A DNA stretch of 64,000 bases from Haematococcus lacustris (GCA_030144725.1 JASKMD010000003.1:19478710-19542709); one strand, 5' to 3'. Counted from the first letter of the stretch, positions 12,481-24,066 are shown. The notes: generated by a model not told the origin, from the sequence alone. A program made the numbers and translations.

Positions 12481-14813
12481 CTATGGTGGTAACTGGGCGC
12501 TGTTGGGTGGTGCTGGGACCCTTGTCAACAGCGCCACCAGCAGCACTCCCGCAAGGGCACCACCCAGATGGGCCAAGTGGGATACCTTCAGCCCGCCCGC
12601 CATAAGGCTGCCCCCACCCAGCTGCGCCTTCACCTCTCCCAGCACCTGCTGCACCACGAACTGGCCCAGCACCAGGGACTCCTGCACAGGGTGTAGGCAG
12701 GTTAGAGGGTGTGGCCAGGCCCATGTTGGACAATGTGTGAGGGGGGTAAGGTGGGCATCAGTGTCAGGGCCACCCGGGTGGGCTGCACTGAGCTGTCCTT
12801 GCCAGCCATGCCCCTAAGCTTTCACACACTGCAACAGCAGCAGGGCAGGGAGCTGTGGCCCTTACCAGCAGGCGACGCCAGTTGAAGCTTGTGAGGCGCA
12901 GCAGCACACTGGTGGCAAACAAGCCGAAGATTGCCCCGCTGGCCCCCACTGACACTGTTGCGCGTGAGCTCAGGAGGAAGCTAGCCAGCCCAGCACCTGG
13001 TAAGCAGAGCGCATGCGCAGCATGGCCATGACATGCGTGCCGAGCCCAGGCCAAGAGCGCGAGTGGGCACGAAGATTTGATTGTGCTATGGTGTAATCAT
13101 GCATGCAAGAGAGCACCAGCACCTGCGTGGGTACCATAGTCACTCCTGTGCACACAGTGTTGACACTGGCACCGCTGCTAGAGGTGTTTCCGCATGAAGA
13201 GATGTGATCTCCGCTGGGGGGTCAGTGCTCAAGTCCTGTTAGCTCTGCCAGTCGCCCTCTCCCATTCTCTGTGCATTAGACTTCCCCCTTCCCCGTCCAC
13301 TCTCCCTCCCCTCCCATGACCTACTCACTAGCAATGTGCAGCTTCCCACCCTTCCCCTCATACCAGACATCCTGCCAGCTGCACCATAGCAGTGGCTGAC
13401 GGGCATTGGGGAGTGCAAGTGGCGGCCACTAGAGCTGTGCTACTGGCCAGACCAGGGAGCTCTGCCAGCCAAGGGCAAGGAGTACCCTGGCCTGGGGTAC
13501 AAGCGGCTGCGAGACAAGCCACCCAAGGCCCAAGAGCAGCAGGAGCAGCCCGCTGTGGGACAGTAGTGTGCCCCCCTATGTTGAGCTGTCATCAGCTTGC
13601 AATTAGTGCATGTTTTGTCATGCCAACTCTACATCATAGCCCTCGGGTCAGGCAATAGTGTAGGTGGTAGGCGGCTCATGTGCCATGTGCACTGGGTTTA
13701 CTCCACACCGCCCAATAACACTGTTTGAGTCGGATCTAGTTAGTGGCTGCTAGTGGCTGCTAGTGGCACCTAGTAGGTACTTTTGATCCGGCTCAAATGG
13801 AGGCCCTAGTGAGGGACAAGGGGGCTGACGGGCCACAGAAGTGCTGGTGCTGGTTGACAAGCTGGGCATCTCTGGGCCTTGCCTAGCTGTACGCACATCA
13901 CGGCCTTGTGTGGCTGGACCACAGCAAGCGCAGGCCTGCTGCCTGGAGCCTGTGGTGTTTGGAGCAGGACATTAGGTGGCCCACAGAGGGGCATGCTAGG
14001 CGGCTGATGCAGCCTGGCCACAGTGCATCGTCGAGTCTGGTAGGTAGCTGCAGGCTGATGTAGCTGCAGGTATGAGATGTCACGTAGGCTGACGTGGGGC
14101 AAAGATGAGGCTGATGATGCAAGGCTGAGACAATGCAATTGCAGGTTTCATCTAGTAGCTAAGAGCTATATCTGGCTGGCGGCTTGCTCAACAAGTAGCT
14201 GCAACATAGCTTACTCACCCAACCCGCACAGGAGGTAGACGGCCACCACACCCCCAGCCCCCTCCGTGTCCTCCACAAATCGGCCAAACACCAGCAGGAA
14301 GAAGAGGTTGTTTGACAGGTGCTGGAGGTTGGCATGCGCAAAGAGATGGGTGACCCACTGCCACCACACAGGGTGGGAGTGGTGCAGGTATAGGGCGGTC
14401 ATGTGCGGAACATGTAAGACTTTGTCTGCTAGGAACACGAGAACATTTAAGGTCCTGCAAGCATGCACGTGGCTCAGGCACCTCAGCTTTGTCTTGTTGT
14501 CGTTTGTCTACATGTCAAGCCCGCCAGCCTGGTATGGCTGCTGGGCATCGTGCCTGTATGAAGGCAGTGTGCCTGGCTGTCTGTGGCTGTAGCTGTCTTT
14601 GGCTTTCTGCACATATCTGCTTCCGTGCAAGACCCACATGAGCGCAAACACGCCATTCCCGGCCTCGCCCCCAACTGCTTTCGTCCCAGAAGGAAGCGCA
14701 TCTATGTCGTGTCTCCCCGCGCGGCAGCTGCGCCCCCGCGGTCGCAGGCTTACCCTCGGTCGGACCGGCAAGGTCGGCCTGCTAAGCTTGTATGTGGGCC
14801 TGACGCTCTGCAT
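12481..14813 (-). CDS. Rhomboid-family intramembrane protease, plant/plastid type
   Basis: Solid exons: 14219-14425, 12866-12996 and 12481-12681, with matching phases. Rhomboids cleave substrates within the membrane using a Ser-His dyad. The nucleophile motif is VGASGAIFGL and the catalytic His lies in VSHLAHLGGALAGVLL. Upstream are WWQWVTHLFAHANLQHLSNN and the fingerprint FFLLVFGRFVEDTEG. LESLVLGQFVVQQVLGE and the overall order match the plastid rhomboid-like group I recall from plants. At the N-terminus, an ATG at 14813 opens a Ser/Arg-rich leader (MQSVRPTYKLSRPTLPVRPR) ending at a GTAAGC donor. A further segment at about 14590-14700 (GNGVFALMWVLHG) looks like the first helix, but I could not fix its splice sites. 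The 1.2-kb intron 12997-14218 contains a dispersed repeat with a nested inverted-repeat insert. Plastid location is inferred. Confidence 0.85.
13380..13825 (+). repeat. Dispersed repeat family, copy B, inside the rhomboid intron
   Basis: Best-preserved copy: an open frame ends LPAKGKEYPGLGYKRLRDKP...QPAVGQ-stop, then the shared tail. The tail is interrupted at 13724-13797 by an insert bounded by imperfect inverted repeats. Confidence 0.75.
13724..13797. mobile_element. 74-bp MITE-like insert (TTTGAGTCGGATC ... GATCCGGCTCAAA)
   Basis: Ends are complementary with one mismatch, and the centre holds tandem TAGTGGCTGC units. The same insert sits at the same place in the copy at 15920-15993, but is missing from the copies at 9400-9780 and 27480-27870, where the tail is continuous. 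That pattern supports insertion into an older repeat, or loss from some copies. Confidence 0.6.
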
Positions 14814-14894
14814 AGAGCCACGTTTAGCCAAGCTGTACTTATGCTCGTGTAATCGCTAAGTATTCACACCATGAGCATTAAGTGGTTCCCGGCT

Positions 14895-15005
14895 TGTGAC
14901 AACCTGGTGAATTGCGCGTGGTAAGTCCCCGATGCAGTTCTCTATTTACTCCAACTTCTGCCTTCTCGTGTACAAGCTTTCTCCTTGTAAACTAGATGCT
15001 CGAGA
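14895..15005 (+). pseudogene. Exon/intron relic of the Cys-rich secreted protein gene
   Basis: The text around 14898-15000 (GTGACAACCTGGTGAATTGC, then GCGTGGTAAGT..CCGATGCAGTT) parallels 15231-15325, which is the end of exon 1 plus the first part of the intron in the intact gene. No start codon or remainder of the exon is preserved. It is most simply a tandem partial duplication that decayed. Confidence 0.6.
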
Positions 15006-15096
15006 CATCTTGCACATGCTCGACATGGGCTTACAAGTCAGAGTATACACTTGGGTGGCCCGCTAGGCTACGCTAAGCAAAAAAGGCCGTGTCGCA

Positions 15097-15716
15097 ATGC
15101 AGCGCATCTTATTCCTGTGTAGCGCGCTGTGCACCATCGCGTCTGCGTCTGCAGCTTTAATTGCGCCAGGGCCCTGGGACCTTTACATTAAAGGCCCGCT
15201 TGAATGCGTCAAAACTGCAAATGCAACGTCCTGTGACATCCTGGAGAATTGCGCGTGGTAAGTGGCCGATGCAGTTTCTATCAACCCCAGCTTCTCTCTT
15301 CTTGTGTACAAGCTTTCTTGTAAACATATTGAGCATGTAGGACGCTGATCGTCCGTGACATCGCTCCTCTTCACCCTCGCAGGTGTGCCAGTAGCGGCAT
15401 CGGGACAGGGTGCTACCCCCTGGGCGCTGCCAAGATCCTGCCCCGTACCTACTTCACCTGTGACAAGCTTCCTGAGCACCCAGCAGAGGAGCAGGACCCT
15501 GGCCTGTTGCACAAGGCGTTTAACTCTGTTCTGACCGTCTTGGGGTCCCCAAGGCTGTTCCCTGGGGCAGATCTGTGCGACAAGAAGCCAGAAGGGAGCT
15601 GCGCCGCCCCTGACTGCGTGTGGTGCACCAGTGCAGCCGTAGGAGGTGGTTGCTACACGCCTGCCCAGGCCAAGATGCTGCCCTCTGCCATTTTCAAGTG
15701 CAAGTCACAGGCTTGA
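15097..15716 (+). CDS. Secreted Cys-rich protein with two internal repeats, 164 aa
   Basis: Two exons, 15097-15257 and 15383-15716, join in phase (TG|G, Trp) to 495 nt. The first 20 residues (MQRILFLCSALCTIASASAA) form a typical signal peptide. Two homologous Cys modules follow. The first has SCDILENCAWCASSGIGTGC then YFTCD; the second has SCAAPDCVWCTSAAVGGGC then IFKCK. The spacing C-x5-C-x-WC-x7-C recalls PSI-type (plexin-semaphorin-integrin) folds, but I would not assign it firmly. A cell-wall, periplasmic or extracellular role is inferred from the signal peptide and disulfide density. A repeat copy follows the 3' end, and an exon relic lies upstream. Confidence 0.82.
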
Positions 15717-15844
15717 CTTGCTGGCTTTCCAGGAGCTCAGCTGGCCTACCTGGCACCAAAGTAGTCTAGCTGTGCGCTTGCTGTGACATCTTCCTTTGTT
15801 GGTAACTGCGTAGTTTGTTGTTGCTGCCATGGTTCGCCACCGCA

Positions 15845-16025
15845 ACGAATGGAAGGCGATAGTGTGGAGGCTCATGTGCCATGTGCACTGGGTTTACTCC
15901 ACACAGCCCAATAACACTGTTTGAGTCGGATCTAGTTAGTGGCTGCTAGTGGCTGCTAGTGGCACCTAGTAGGTACTTCTGATCCGGCTCAAATGGAGGC
16001 CCTAGTGAGGGACAAGGGGGCTGAT
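15845..16025 (+). repeat. Dispersed repeat family, copy C (tail only, with MITE-like insert)
   Basis: Nearly identical to 13655-13822, including the inverted-repeat insert at 15920-15993; the coding-end part is missing. Starts close to the 3' end of the secreted-protein gene. Confidence 0.75.
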
Positions 16026-17795
16026 CTTGTTACCTCGTGCTAACACTTTTCATGTGCTAGCCATGCTCTGCTTTACGTGCTTGGCCACGCCCTCAGGCCA
16101 AGGTCAGTGGTGTGGAGAAGCACCTGCATTCTGAATGTGCAAATGAGGTGTAGCTTTGCGGTCACAGTCCACCCGTGTGTTGCTTGTTGAGCAGCCAAAC
16201 AAACATTCAACATGGAACAACTTGTTGAATGTGGGTATTCTCACTCTGCTGACTAGCCCCTGAAAGGAGGATCTGCACTGGTTGAAGTCGAGCGTTGCTT
16301 TTTTAAGCAGCTCAGGCTCCAACTAACAATCCATCTGGGCAACGTTGTTACAAAAATCTGAGTACAGCAGGGGCATGCCGGGCTGCGTTGAAACGCGCTA
16401 CAGGGCATAACACACCAGCACCGTCATGGTCTCGACACATCTTTTAGAATGGCAATGTACATCCTCGCATGCAAAAATGTACATCTAGTCATCACAGCAA
16501 TACTCCCACCACTTGTGTACCCCCCACACAACGAGAAGAGCAGCTGGCATTGCAGCAGCAGCGCCTTGTACAATCTCTTGGTCCCCGACCCGCACCCCAC
16601 ACACTACACTGCTTGAGCTACACTGCCCAATGCTCAAAGCGCTCTCTAGATTACCTGGCAGCCCTGCATTGCAATCCAGGCTGTAGACCCTGTGGCGGCC
16701 ATCATGAATGGGCAGACTACCCTGCCGACCCTTCAAAGCCAGCGCATGCAGATGCATGTATGCACCGCACAATGAGCTGTGCCATGAACTGAGCTCAGGC
16801 TGAGGTCCACAAGATGTGGAGCGAGCAGCAGCAGCCAGGGCAGCAGAAGGGGGCAAGGCCAGCTACTTGACCACGCCTTGTGACAGCAGGTCCAGCCTTA
16901 CGCATGCTGACCAAGCCACTGCAGGAGTTTAGCAGGAGCAGGTTCTGCCACCACATCTGCTCCCACTGACCCTTGATCTGCACAAACTGTCGCTGCACCT
17001 ATAACTCAAGCCCCTGCTGCTGCTGCTGCTGCTGCTATTGCTGCTATTGCTGCACAGTCAGCCTCAGCGGATGCCCAGTTTCGCTGGTGGCTTGCGGCCC
17101 CTGCTGGGCCATGTACTGACGGGGTTATGCTGATGCGCTCCATCAACAACGCTAGCAGCAGCTCCTTCTTGTGAGAGCTGCACTGTTCTTGCCTGGGCCT
17201 GCACACCTGCTGCCTGCTGTAAGCTGCCAGCAGCCAGGATGCGCGTGGCCTGCATCAAGCATGAGCTTGGGTTGTCTTGTCTGTGACCTGTGCCATGTGT
17301 GGCACGCTGAGCAGCATGTGGCGCCTACTGAGGCCATCAATCACACTGTGCTGCACCAGCAGCTGAGCCTGATCAGGTAACTGGTGTCGAAGCTTCTGCT
17401 GCTGCTGCTCAAGGCCAGGGAGGCTCAGCCAGCAGTGGCAGTACCCAGTACGTCAGGCATAGACAAGCACACCCCACACAGCTGCGGCTGCTGTCGGCTG
17501 ACAGGTTTGCACACACACCCACTGCCTGTTCAGGACACTGCTGGCTGCCTCCTGCCCGGGCTCTGGAAGGCACTGGGTGGTCATGGCAGCAGCCCCTGGC
17601 GAGGCCACGCTGCCCCAAGCTCTGGGCAGCAAGCCCAGCTTGCCCCGCACCAGGCAGCTAGCTGTGTAGGTTGTGCTGACGCCGTGGTGCTGGTGGCATG
17701 GCCGGACAGGCGAGGGCAGCTCTATGCGGCCACAGGGGCGCCTGGGCCCCCTGACACGCTGATCAGCTGACTTGGTGCAGGCCGTGCGGTGCGCC
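16026..17795. repeat. Repeat-derived stretch, gag-like/Q-A-rich relic on the minus strand
   Basis: Positions 16196-16255 carry the CAACATGGAACA repeat. Positions about 16880-17240 align along their length with 23340-23660 (shared phrases such as AACTGTCGCTGCACCTA, GCTAGCAGCAGCTCCTTCT and GAGAGCTGCACTGTTC). In both places the minus strand reads Gln/Ala-rich peptide fragments broken by stops. I infer two copies of a decayed element; its class is unknown. No intact gene. Confidence 0.5.
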
Positions 17796-20298
17796 TCATC
17801 TTGCCTGCCTCTCGCTAGGCATGGACACGTGAGCGATGCGGCGGAATTCATCGCGCAGCCGGGCCGCCTCTTCAAACCTGCAGCCACAGCCAGGCAGGCC
17901 CAGGCTGCACCACTGCCATGCCATCACCTCCCACTCAGCCGGCCACTAGCACCCTCCATGGTCAAGGTCTGAGGGTGAGGGTGAGGGAGCTGGGCAGGGG
18001 TGAGGGTGAGGGAGCGCCAGGGGAGCTGCGGGGCCTGGGCAGGGGTGCCAGTGGCAGCTGTCAGGCCCAGTTAGGCTACATGCGGGCAGGCAGGCAAGCA
18101 GGCAGTTGAGCCAGGCGTGCTCTGGGGAGCTGGTGAGCAGGTGCGTACCGGCCGTCCTGCAGCGCGGCCTCCATGGCGACCACCAGCCTCAGCAAGGTGC
18201 TGTGCGTCATCTCATGGTAGATGCTCTGCTGCAGCTTGTGTGCGTCCTCGTACCGCTGCTCCTGCACTGCCAGGTCCTTTTGCAGCTGCAGCATGATGCA
18301 GGGGTCCTGCGCGGTACAGGGCAACACACACTGCCTGAGGGCTTGAGGGACCCAGGGAGGGTAGGGGAAGAGGGAGGGGGCCGCACAGCCTGCACCACAC
18401 CACTCACTCAGTAGGCATGGCTCAGCCACTGCCACAGTCGGTGCTGCGTGGTGTCTGACTGCCTTAAGTGGTGTCTAGCTGCCTGGCAATGGCTTGGTTG
18501 CATCCCTGCTGGTTGCTGCGGGTCCCGCACCTCAAAGCTGGACAGGGTTGCCTTGACGCTGCGCGCAATGTCGTTGTGCGTCTCAGTGCTGCGGGGGGCG
18601 CTCTGCATCTCCTGGCCCTGGATAGCGGCCATCTCTGCGATGGTCTTGCGCACGTACATGGGTGCCTGGGCAGCACAGCCCAGCAGCACGTCAGCAGTGG
18701 GCTGCAGCACACTGAGCGCCCCGGCCCACCAGGCTGTGTCAGTCTGCGCCCTGGCATCACCGCCAGGCCTGGGCTCACAGCACCTCACCTCCCTGCCTGC
18801 AGGTGCACCCGATGGCAGGACAGACAACATGGAGCAAGCGTCAATCACAGCACCTCACCTCCCTGCCTGAAGGTGCAGCAGGACAGACAACATGGAGCAA
18901 GCGTCAATCACACGCCAGCGATCCATGCCCAGCACTTGTGGAGCGGCCAGGAGGCAGGTGGCTGCTGGTGCCTATGCCCCATAACAGTGATGGCCATACC
19001 CTGATGATGAATGTTTCCATCGTTGAAGTCGTCGACCGTCAAGCTGCGTGGCCAAAATCCTCCTTAAGGCATGCACTGTTGCCTAATTTGTACCTGGTCA
19101 AACTCCTGAGCACCTCTGGAGAAGCTATCTGTCAAACCGGTGTGGTGCCATGTGCTGGTGTCTAAGCCTTGTGTTTCCTGCAGGCGGCTGATGCCCCCAG
19201 GTGACCGAGGCAGTGTGGGTCTTCCCACACTCACCCCAAACCTGACCGCCAAGTTGATCGCGTCGGAGGGTCGTGCATCCACATCCACCTCCTCCACTGG
19301 CCCCCCGCCCTGCTTGGACATGGGTGCTAGGTGGATGCGCGCATAGTAGGTGTTGGAAACAATGTCGGTGATGCGGATCTTTGTCACACGGAACCCTATT
19401 GTGCTCAACATGTTCTTGGCCACGTCATGGGTCAGCGCTGCGCGGCAACGCAGGGAGGTGGGCAATGGGGTAGGGTGCATTAGGAAAGACAGGGGCAGGG
19501 ATAAGATGGTAGGGCTCAGGCTCGAGACACGTGTGCATCAGGCAGACCTCAGGCCCAGCACAGGGAGCCACAGATGGAACATAGTGGTCTGGATGCAAAC
19601 AGCACAGGTCTGCAGGTGGTGAACAACACACAGACCTGGATACAAGGTGGCAAGCAATGGGAAACACCGCCCCGTGAGCCCCATTACAAGCGGACCCCTG
19701 CGCACTGCCCGCTGCGGTTGAGCAGCCACCTGAGCCTGAGCCTGAGCAGCCACCTACGTCGCAGTTGGCGGTTTTTGTTGATTTCCTTCAACAGCGCTGA
19801 GCTTTCGTTCTCGCCTGTATCAATCAGGCGTGCAGGGAGACGAGGGTCGTAAGCAAGCGCTCAAATCGACGTATGTCGTGCACAGCGGCAAAAACCTAGC
19901 GACGCACCAATATGCACTGGCAGCACCATATTGTGACTGTCACCCTGCCCAAGCAGACGAAGGTACACTATGCTGGTGCCTCCGGGGTTGCTTGACACGG
20001 TCACGTTGTCGACCTTGCACTCCACGTAGTCCTCGAGGCCCTGATCGTGCTTGTGATCGCTGCTGCCTGAGCTGCTCTCACTTCCGGAGCTGGCATGCAC
20101 ACGGGACGGGCTCTGGTTCAGCCTAGCGAAGTGATGTGGGCAAACAATGGCACGTTGGCCGGAACCCGGGTTTCGCAGGGGCTGTACTGAGGTATGGGAG
20201 GTCCTCCGCTGGGTGCGTGGGCCCAAAACCCTAGAGCTGGGACCAGGTAGCAGAGAGGCAGACATGACTGGTTGGACACACTCCAAAGCGCCCAGCAT
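17796..20298 (-). CDS. BBD: BFN-domain (DUF151) plus UVR protein, BBD-type bifunctional nuclease, 6 exons, 341 aa
   Basis: Exons: 19908-20298, 19758-19814, 19235-19437, 18531-18665, 18149-18306, 17796-17877. Phases agree and sum to 1026 nt. Plant BBD proteins are nucleases linked to basal defence and ABA responses. The N-terminal ~80 residues are Ser/Arg-rich and may be a transit peptide. The BFN domain runs from DYVECKVDNVTV through NMVLPVHIGENESSALLKEI, RPLTHDVAKNML, and VDVDARPSDAINLAVRFG to APMYVRK. The C-terminus has the UVR-like pair LQKDLAVQEQRYEDAHKLQQ and GRFEEAARLRDEFRRIAH, which ends shortly after at RQAR. Length is close to the plant proteins (about 330 aa). The longest ATG was taken; a second Met (MSASLLPG) 11 codons later is possible. 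No odd substitutions noted. Confidence 0.92.
18774..18917. repeat. Tandem duplication (~70 bp x 2) in a BBD intron
   Basis: AGCACCTCACCTCCCTGCCT followed by GGACAGACAACATGGAGCAA occurs twice in succession inside the 18666-19234 intron. Confidence 0.8.
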
Positions 20299-21535
20299 CA
20301 GATCGTGCGAAACCCCCGGCTTTCATGCTTCACTCATTCTCCCTTGCGTTCGAAACTCAACAGGATCAAATGTAAATCTGCACGGCAACTAGCCACCACC
20401 GTCCAATACTGAAGGCTAGGGCAGGTACTAGCGTGCTGGGGTCCGGCTGTGTTGAAGGGAACTACATCAGACCCCTTACTGTCTTGCCATACCGGGGCGG
20501 GGCATTGAGGCTTGGTCTAGAGCGGATGAAACCGAGGGCACCCTAATCAGGCTAAACAAACATTTAATCCATTGAACTGTTTTGAAATGGAAAGCCCAAA
20601 CTTTGGGCCAAAGGTCTCCGGTGTTTGGGGTAGTGGATAGTACGCCTGCTCACCTAAGGCCATAGGTCAACACCTCGGCATGTCTTGCATGGATGTCTTG
20701 ACACGGGTCCATTACTGTGGCAGCTAAAACTAGCTGTAGCTGGCCATTGCAGCCACTTGCGCCGCTATTTGCGCGACAGGGCCTTGTGAGGCACATGCAC
20801 CCACTCCTGGCCTGATCTGCCCGACTTTGGCATATGTCACCCCGCTATGTAGCTGTGCGGCCTTCCACTGATTCGCTGCCTCTTGCTCGCCACAGTGCAT
20901 ACTAGCACGACCCTATTACAAGTCCCTGGATCACATTTTTCTAGCCATTCTTACCAGCCTGTACAGACGAACGGGCTGCATGTTTGAGCCGCAAACTGAA
21001 CAAACCATGTGGTGTGACATAAACTGTGCCTAGGCTGTGAGCCACAGGAGCCAGAGCAGCAGGTCACCCCCGCCATTGGCCCCGCAATTCACTTTTTGGC
21101 ACCGTCTTTGATCCGCTGCATGTAATTCTTTCACCATTGGGCTCTACATCTCACAACGGTGCCGCTAGCAGGTTAGGCCCTCTTTTGTCGATTGTACTGC
21201 ATTGTCTCGACGACGTGATTAGCTTCGCAATGTCATTCTCCATCTGTTTATATGCGTGTCGCAACAGGAGAGGTGGATTGGTGGCCGGAGGCATTTCCGT
21301 GCCGAGCAGCCTTTGCTGCCGTTGGACTGGGCAACTCGCGTATACTTCCCAAGTAAGCACGGGGTGCTGTTTCTTAGTGCGTTTTGCATACAATGTACAA
21401 CACATGCAACCAAACCTGCTGACCTCCACAGGTGCTTGGCTGTTGTGAGGATCAGCATCAAACCCACAGCAGCCCAAGGCTCTTCCAAGTAGGAGTGCAG
21501 CAAGGGAATCAGCTCTTGAAAACAGTGAGCAAGAG
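20299..21535. other. Intergenic region, possible upstream exons, short repeats
   Basis: About 20725-20765 resembles 28785-28825 (TGTAGCTGGC.ATTGC.GCCACTTGCG), part of the Fanzor-like relic junction. Splice-like sites at 21272 (AG acceptor) and 21351 (GTAAGC donor), and at 21431 and 21536 (GTGAGT), suggest noncoding or coding exons of the gene beginning near 21737. Frames did not join cleanly. Confidence 0.35.
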
Positions 21536-21736
21536 GTGAGTAAGGTGGTAATTTACCTCACTCAGTCCGGGTCAGTTTGATGTTCACGCGCACACTTGCG
21601 CAATGCATGACAGGCATGAACTGGTGAGGGTAGCACACAACAGTCACCTGCCCGACTTTCATCTCTTATTATTTCTTATGAACGACGCTATGCCTCAATA
21701 TGTTGAGCAAACATGTTTATGTGTTTCTTTGCGCAG

Positions 21737-22416
21737 GATGCCGTCGACATACTACCACCCTTATCTCAACAGTCCAACAGCAAGGGATGAGCCCGATGCT
21801 AGAATGTGTGCTGTTTGTGGACTCACAAGTGCAGCCAAGAGTAGGAATGGGTTTGTGACGGTTGAGAGAGTGGGGGAGGATGCGTGCCACGGCCGCTACC
21901 AGGTTGTCTTTGGCCGCGCTAGCGTGCTGATGGGCTGCGTGGTAGATGCATGCCAACGTGCAGGGCTTGCCCCCCTGGCGCATAGAGATTGCGTCAGGAT
22001 GCACCAGAAGCAACACCCCCCTCCTCCCTCCCCACCCCGGCAGCCACCTCCTCCTCCCCCCTTCTCCCTCCCCCCCTCCTCCCTCCCTCCCCACCCCCCC
22101 TCACCCCACCTCCTCCCTCCCCCCCTCCTGCCTCCCTCCACATCCTCCTCCTCCCTCCCCACCCCGGCAGCCACACCTCCTCCCCCCTCCCTGCCACACT
22201 CACTACATGGCCAGACCCAGGAGCAGCAGCCCCCTCTCCCCTCCCTGCCCCCAATGCTGGATGACAAGCACCAGGATCAGGTTTCTCCTTGCCCCTCCCC
22301 CCCGCCCTGCCCCCCGCTGCAGCCACCCTTGCCCCCCTCCCCTCCCCGGCCCTCTCCTCCAACCCCTCCCCAGCAGCCACAGCAGCCCCCTCCCACCTTC
22401 ACTGCCCACAAGTAAG
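21737..22416 (+). CDS. Unrecognised ORF: Cys/His-rich head and long Pro-rich tail
   Basis: The frame opens after a good acceptor (TTTCTTTGCGCAG|G) with ATG at 21738 and runs to a stop at about 22415. The first ~100 residues contain CAVCG, a downstream C, and HRDC, which could bind zinc. The rest is almost pure Pro/Ser with few other residues, over about 130 codons. A GTAAGT at 22410 could splice to the C-terminal part of the next ORF (acceptor TGCTAG| at about 22672, phase compatible). I cannot name a family. It may be a transposon-encoded protein. Confidence 0.4.
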
Positions 22417-22427
22417 TAGTAAGGGCT

Positions 22428-22880
22428 GTGGTTGAAGCTGTGTGTCAGGTGCCAATGAAATGGCATACAACGTTCAAGAGTACAGTACAAGGGTCTCGTG
22501 CACAACACAGCATGTATTTTCCTGCTAATACAGAGGGTGAGCTCATGTGGTCAATGACGGCATGTGCTTGTGGTGCACGCATGAGCAACCCCCCGCAGCC
22601 GTGTGGTGCACAATGCCGTGGTTCGATGCCTCTTGAGCCAATGCCCATGCTGCTAGACAAGGAAGCTGCTAGGCAAGCTGCTTTGAACGCAGAGTGTATT
22701 AGGCTCATGCTCTTGGACACCCCTGGCATGCCTCCATTTGATACACTAAACAAGGACTTGCTGAAAGCGTGGTGCAAGCACAATAACATCAGAGGGGTTT
22801 CAAGTAAATCAAAGAATGAGTTGCGAGACATGTGCCTGCTGAAGTTGAGGGAGAAGGTTGAGGCAACACGGCACATGTAA
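22428..22880 (+). CDS. Unrecognised ORF with SAP-like C-terminal helices
   Basis: Open frame of 150 residues. It has a Cys cluster (CACGARM...CGAQC), then LNKDLLKAWCKHNNIRGVSS followed by a Lys/Leu helix ending VEATRHM. The last 45 residues resemble a SAP-type helix-turn-helix DNA-binding motif in pattern only. Because it follows the Pro-rich ORF closely, the two are probably one split gene. The start at 22428 is not an ATG-supported initiation I would defend. Confidence 0.35.
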   Translation: MVEAVCQVPMKWHTTFKSTVQGSRAQHSMYFPANTEGELMWSMTACACGARMSNPPQPCGAQCRGSMPLEPMPMLLDKEAARQAALNAECIRLMLLDTPGMPPFDTLNKDLLKAWCKHNNIRGVSSKSKNELRDMCLLKLREKVEATRHM

Positions 22881-24066
22881 CACTGAAAGCCAGAGCCATC
22901 CCGAGTCATCCCGAGAACAAAGTGCCAAGAGATGATGTAGTGCTGTCATGATGCAGCTTGTATTTGCATAGAGTCATGCCGCGACGTAAATAAGGTAAGG
23001 GGTGCCAGCTGGCTGACTTGTGCGCATAGTCACAAATTATATGCTCCATGCACTGACATGCAAGCAACCGTACTGCACTTGTGCCGTTGGCTTACGGCGT
23101 GCGCAGAAGGATTACCAGCCTCGCCTTATGATGTGCGTGAGTCTTTTAAGAGCGGAAGGCACAGGTCAGGTTTGGGCGGGCGCCGATCTGAGCTAGTGTT
23201 TTGCGGCTGGTGGGTGTCGCATACGCCTGTTACACCCGGCTGCGTCAAAACTTTGTCACGAGCTACACGGAGATTCGCGCCCCAGACCGTCTCACATTTG
23301 CGGGGCCAATGGCGGGGGTGACCAGCAGCAGTGGGGAGCAAGGCTCAGCCTCACGCATGCTCGCCAAGCCACCGCTAGGGTTTACCAGGTGCGGGTGCTG
23401 CCAGCGTGCCTACTCCCACTAGACCTTGGCCTGCTTAAACTGTCGCTGCACCTACAGCATACGCCCCTGCTGTTGTTGCTGCTGCACCCCCTGCTGCGCT
23501 GCACAATTGGCCTCCCTGGTGCCTTGCAGCTCTTGCTGGACCATGGGCTAACAGGGTATTGCTGACGTGCTCCATCATTGTTGCTAGCAGCAGCTCCTTC
23601 TCGTGAGAGCTGCACTGTTCCTGCCTGGGCCTGTACCCCTGCTGACTGCTCTGAGCTGCCCACGGGCCTCCATCACCGATGCAGCCGGCATGGCCTGCAT
23701 CGCCTGCATCACCACTGACATACCCCAGACGCCAAGGCCATGGCCGACACACTCCAGCCAGCTACTGCATGAAGCGCAAGGGAAGTGTGGGAGAGCTGCC
23801 GGCTCGTAAGTGTAGAGGCCACTCCAGACACACAAAGGCTAAGCAGGCTGCTAAGCTCATTGAGGTTAGCCTCACAACCCCAGACCAGGCAGAGGCTGCA
23901 CTGCTCCTGCCTGGGCCCGGCTGACTGCTTTGAGCCACCAGCAGCCGGGCCGGGCTGGGCCTACCTCACCGATCCGGCCGGCATGGCCTGCATGGCCTCG
24001 CTGACATACCCCAGACGCCATGGCCATGGCCGACATACTGTATAAAGCGCAAGGGACCCCTCTTCC
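22881..24066. repeat. Repeat-derived stretch downstream of Aha1
   Basis: Positions 23340-23660 are the partner of 16880-17240. Within it, 23680-23770 and 23978-24055 are a direct duplication (CCGGCATGGCCTGCAT ... CATACCCCAGACGCCA). Positions 23803-23830 (AAGTGTAGAGGCCACTCCAG) recur inversely at about 44968-44998. No intact gene. Confidence 0.5.

Noticed and set aside
20590..20690. tRNA-like D-arm phrase (TAGTGGATAGTAC)
   Set aside because: The remainder does not fold to a cloverleaf.
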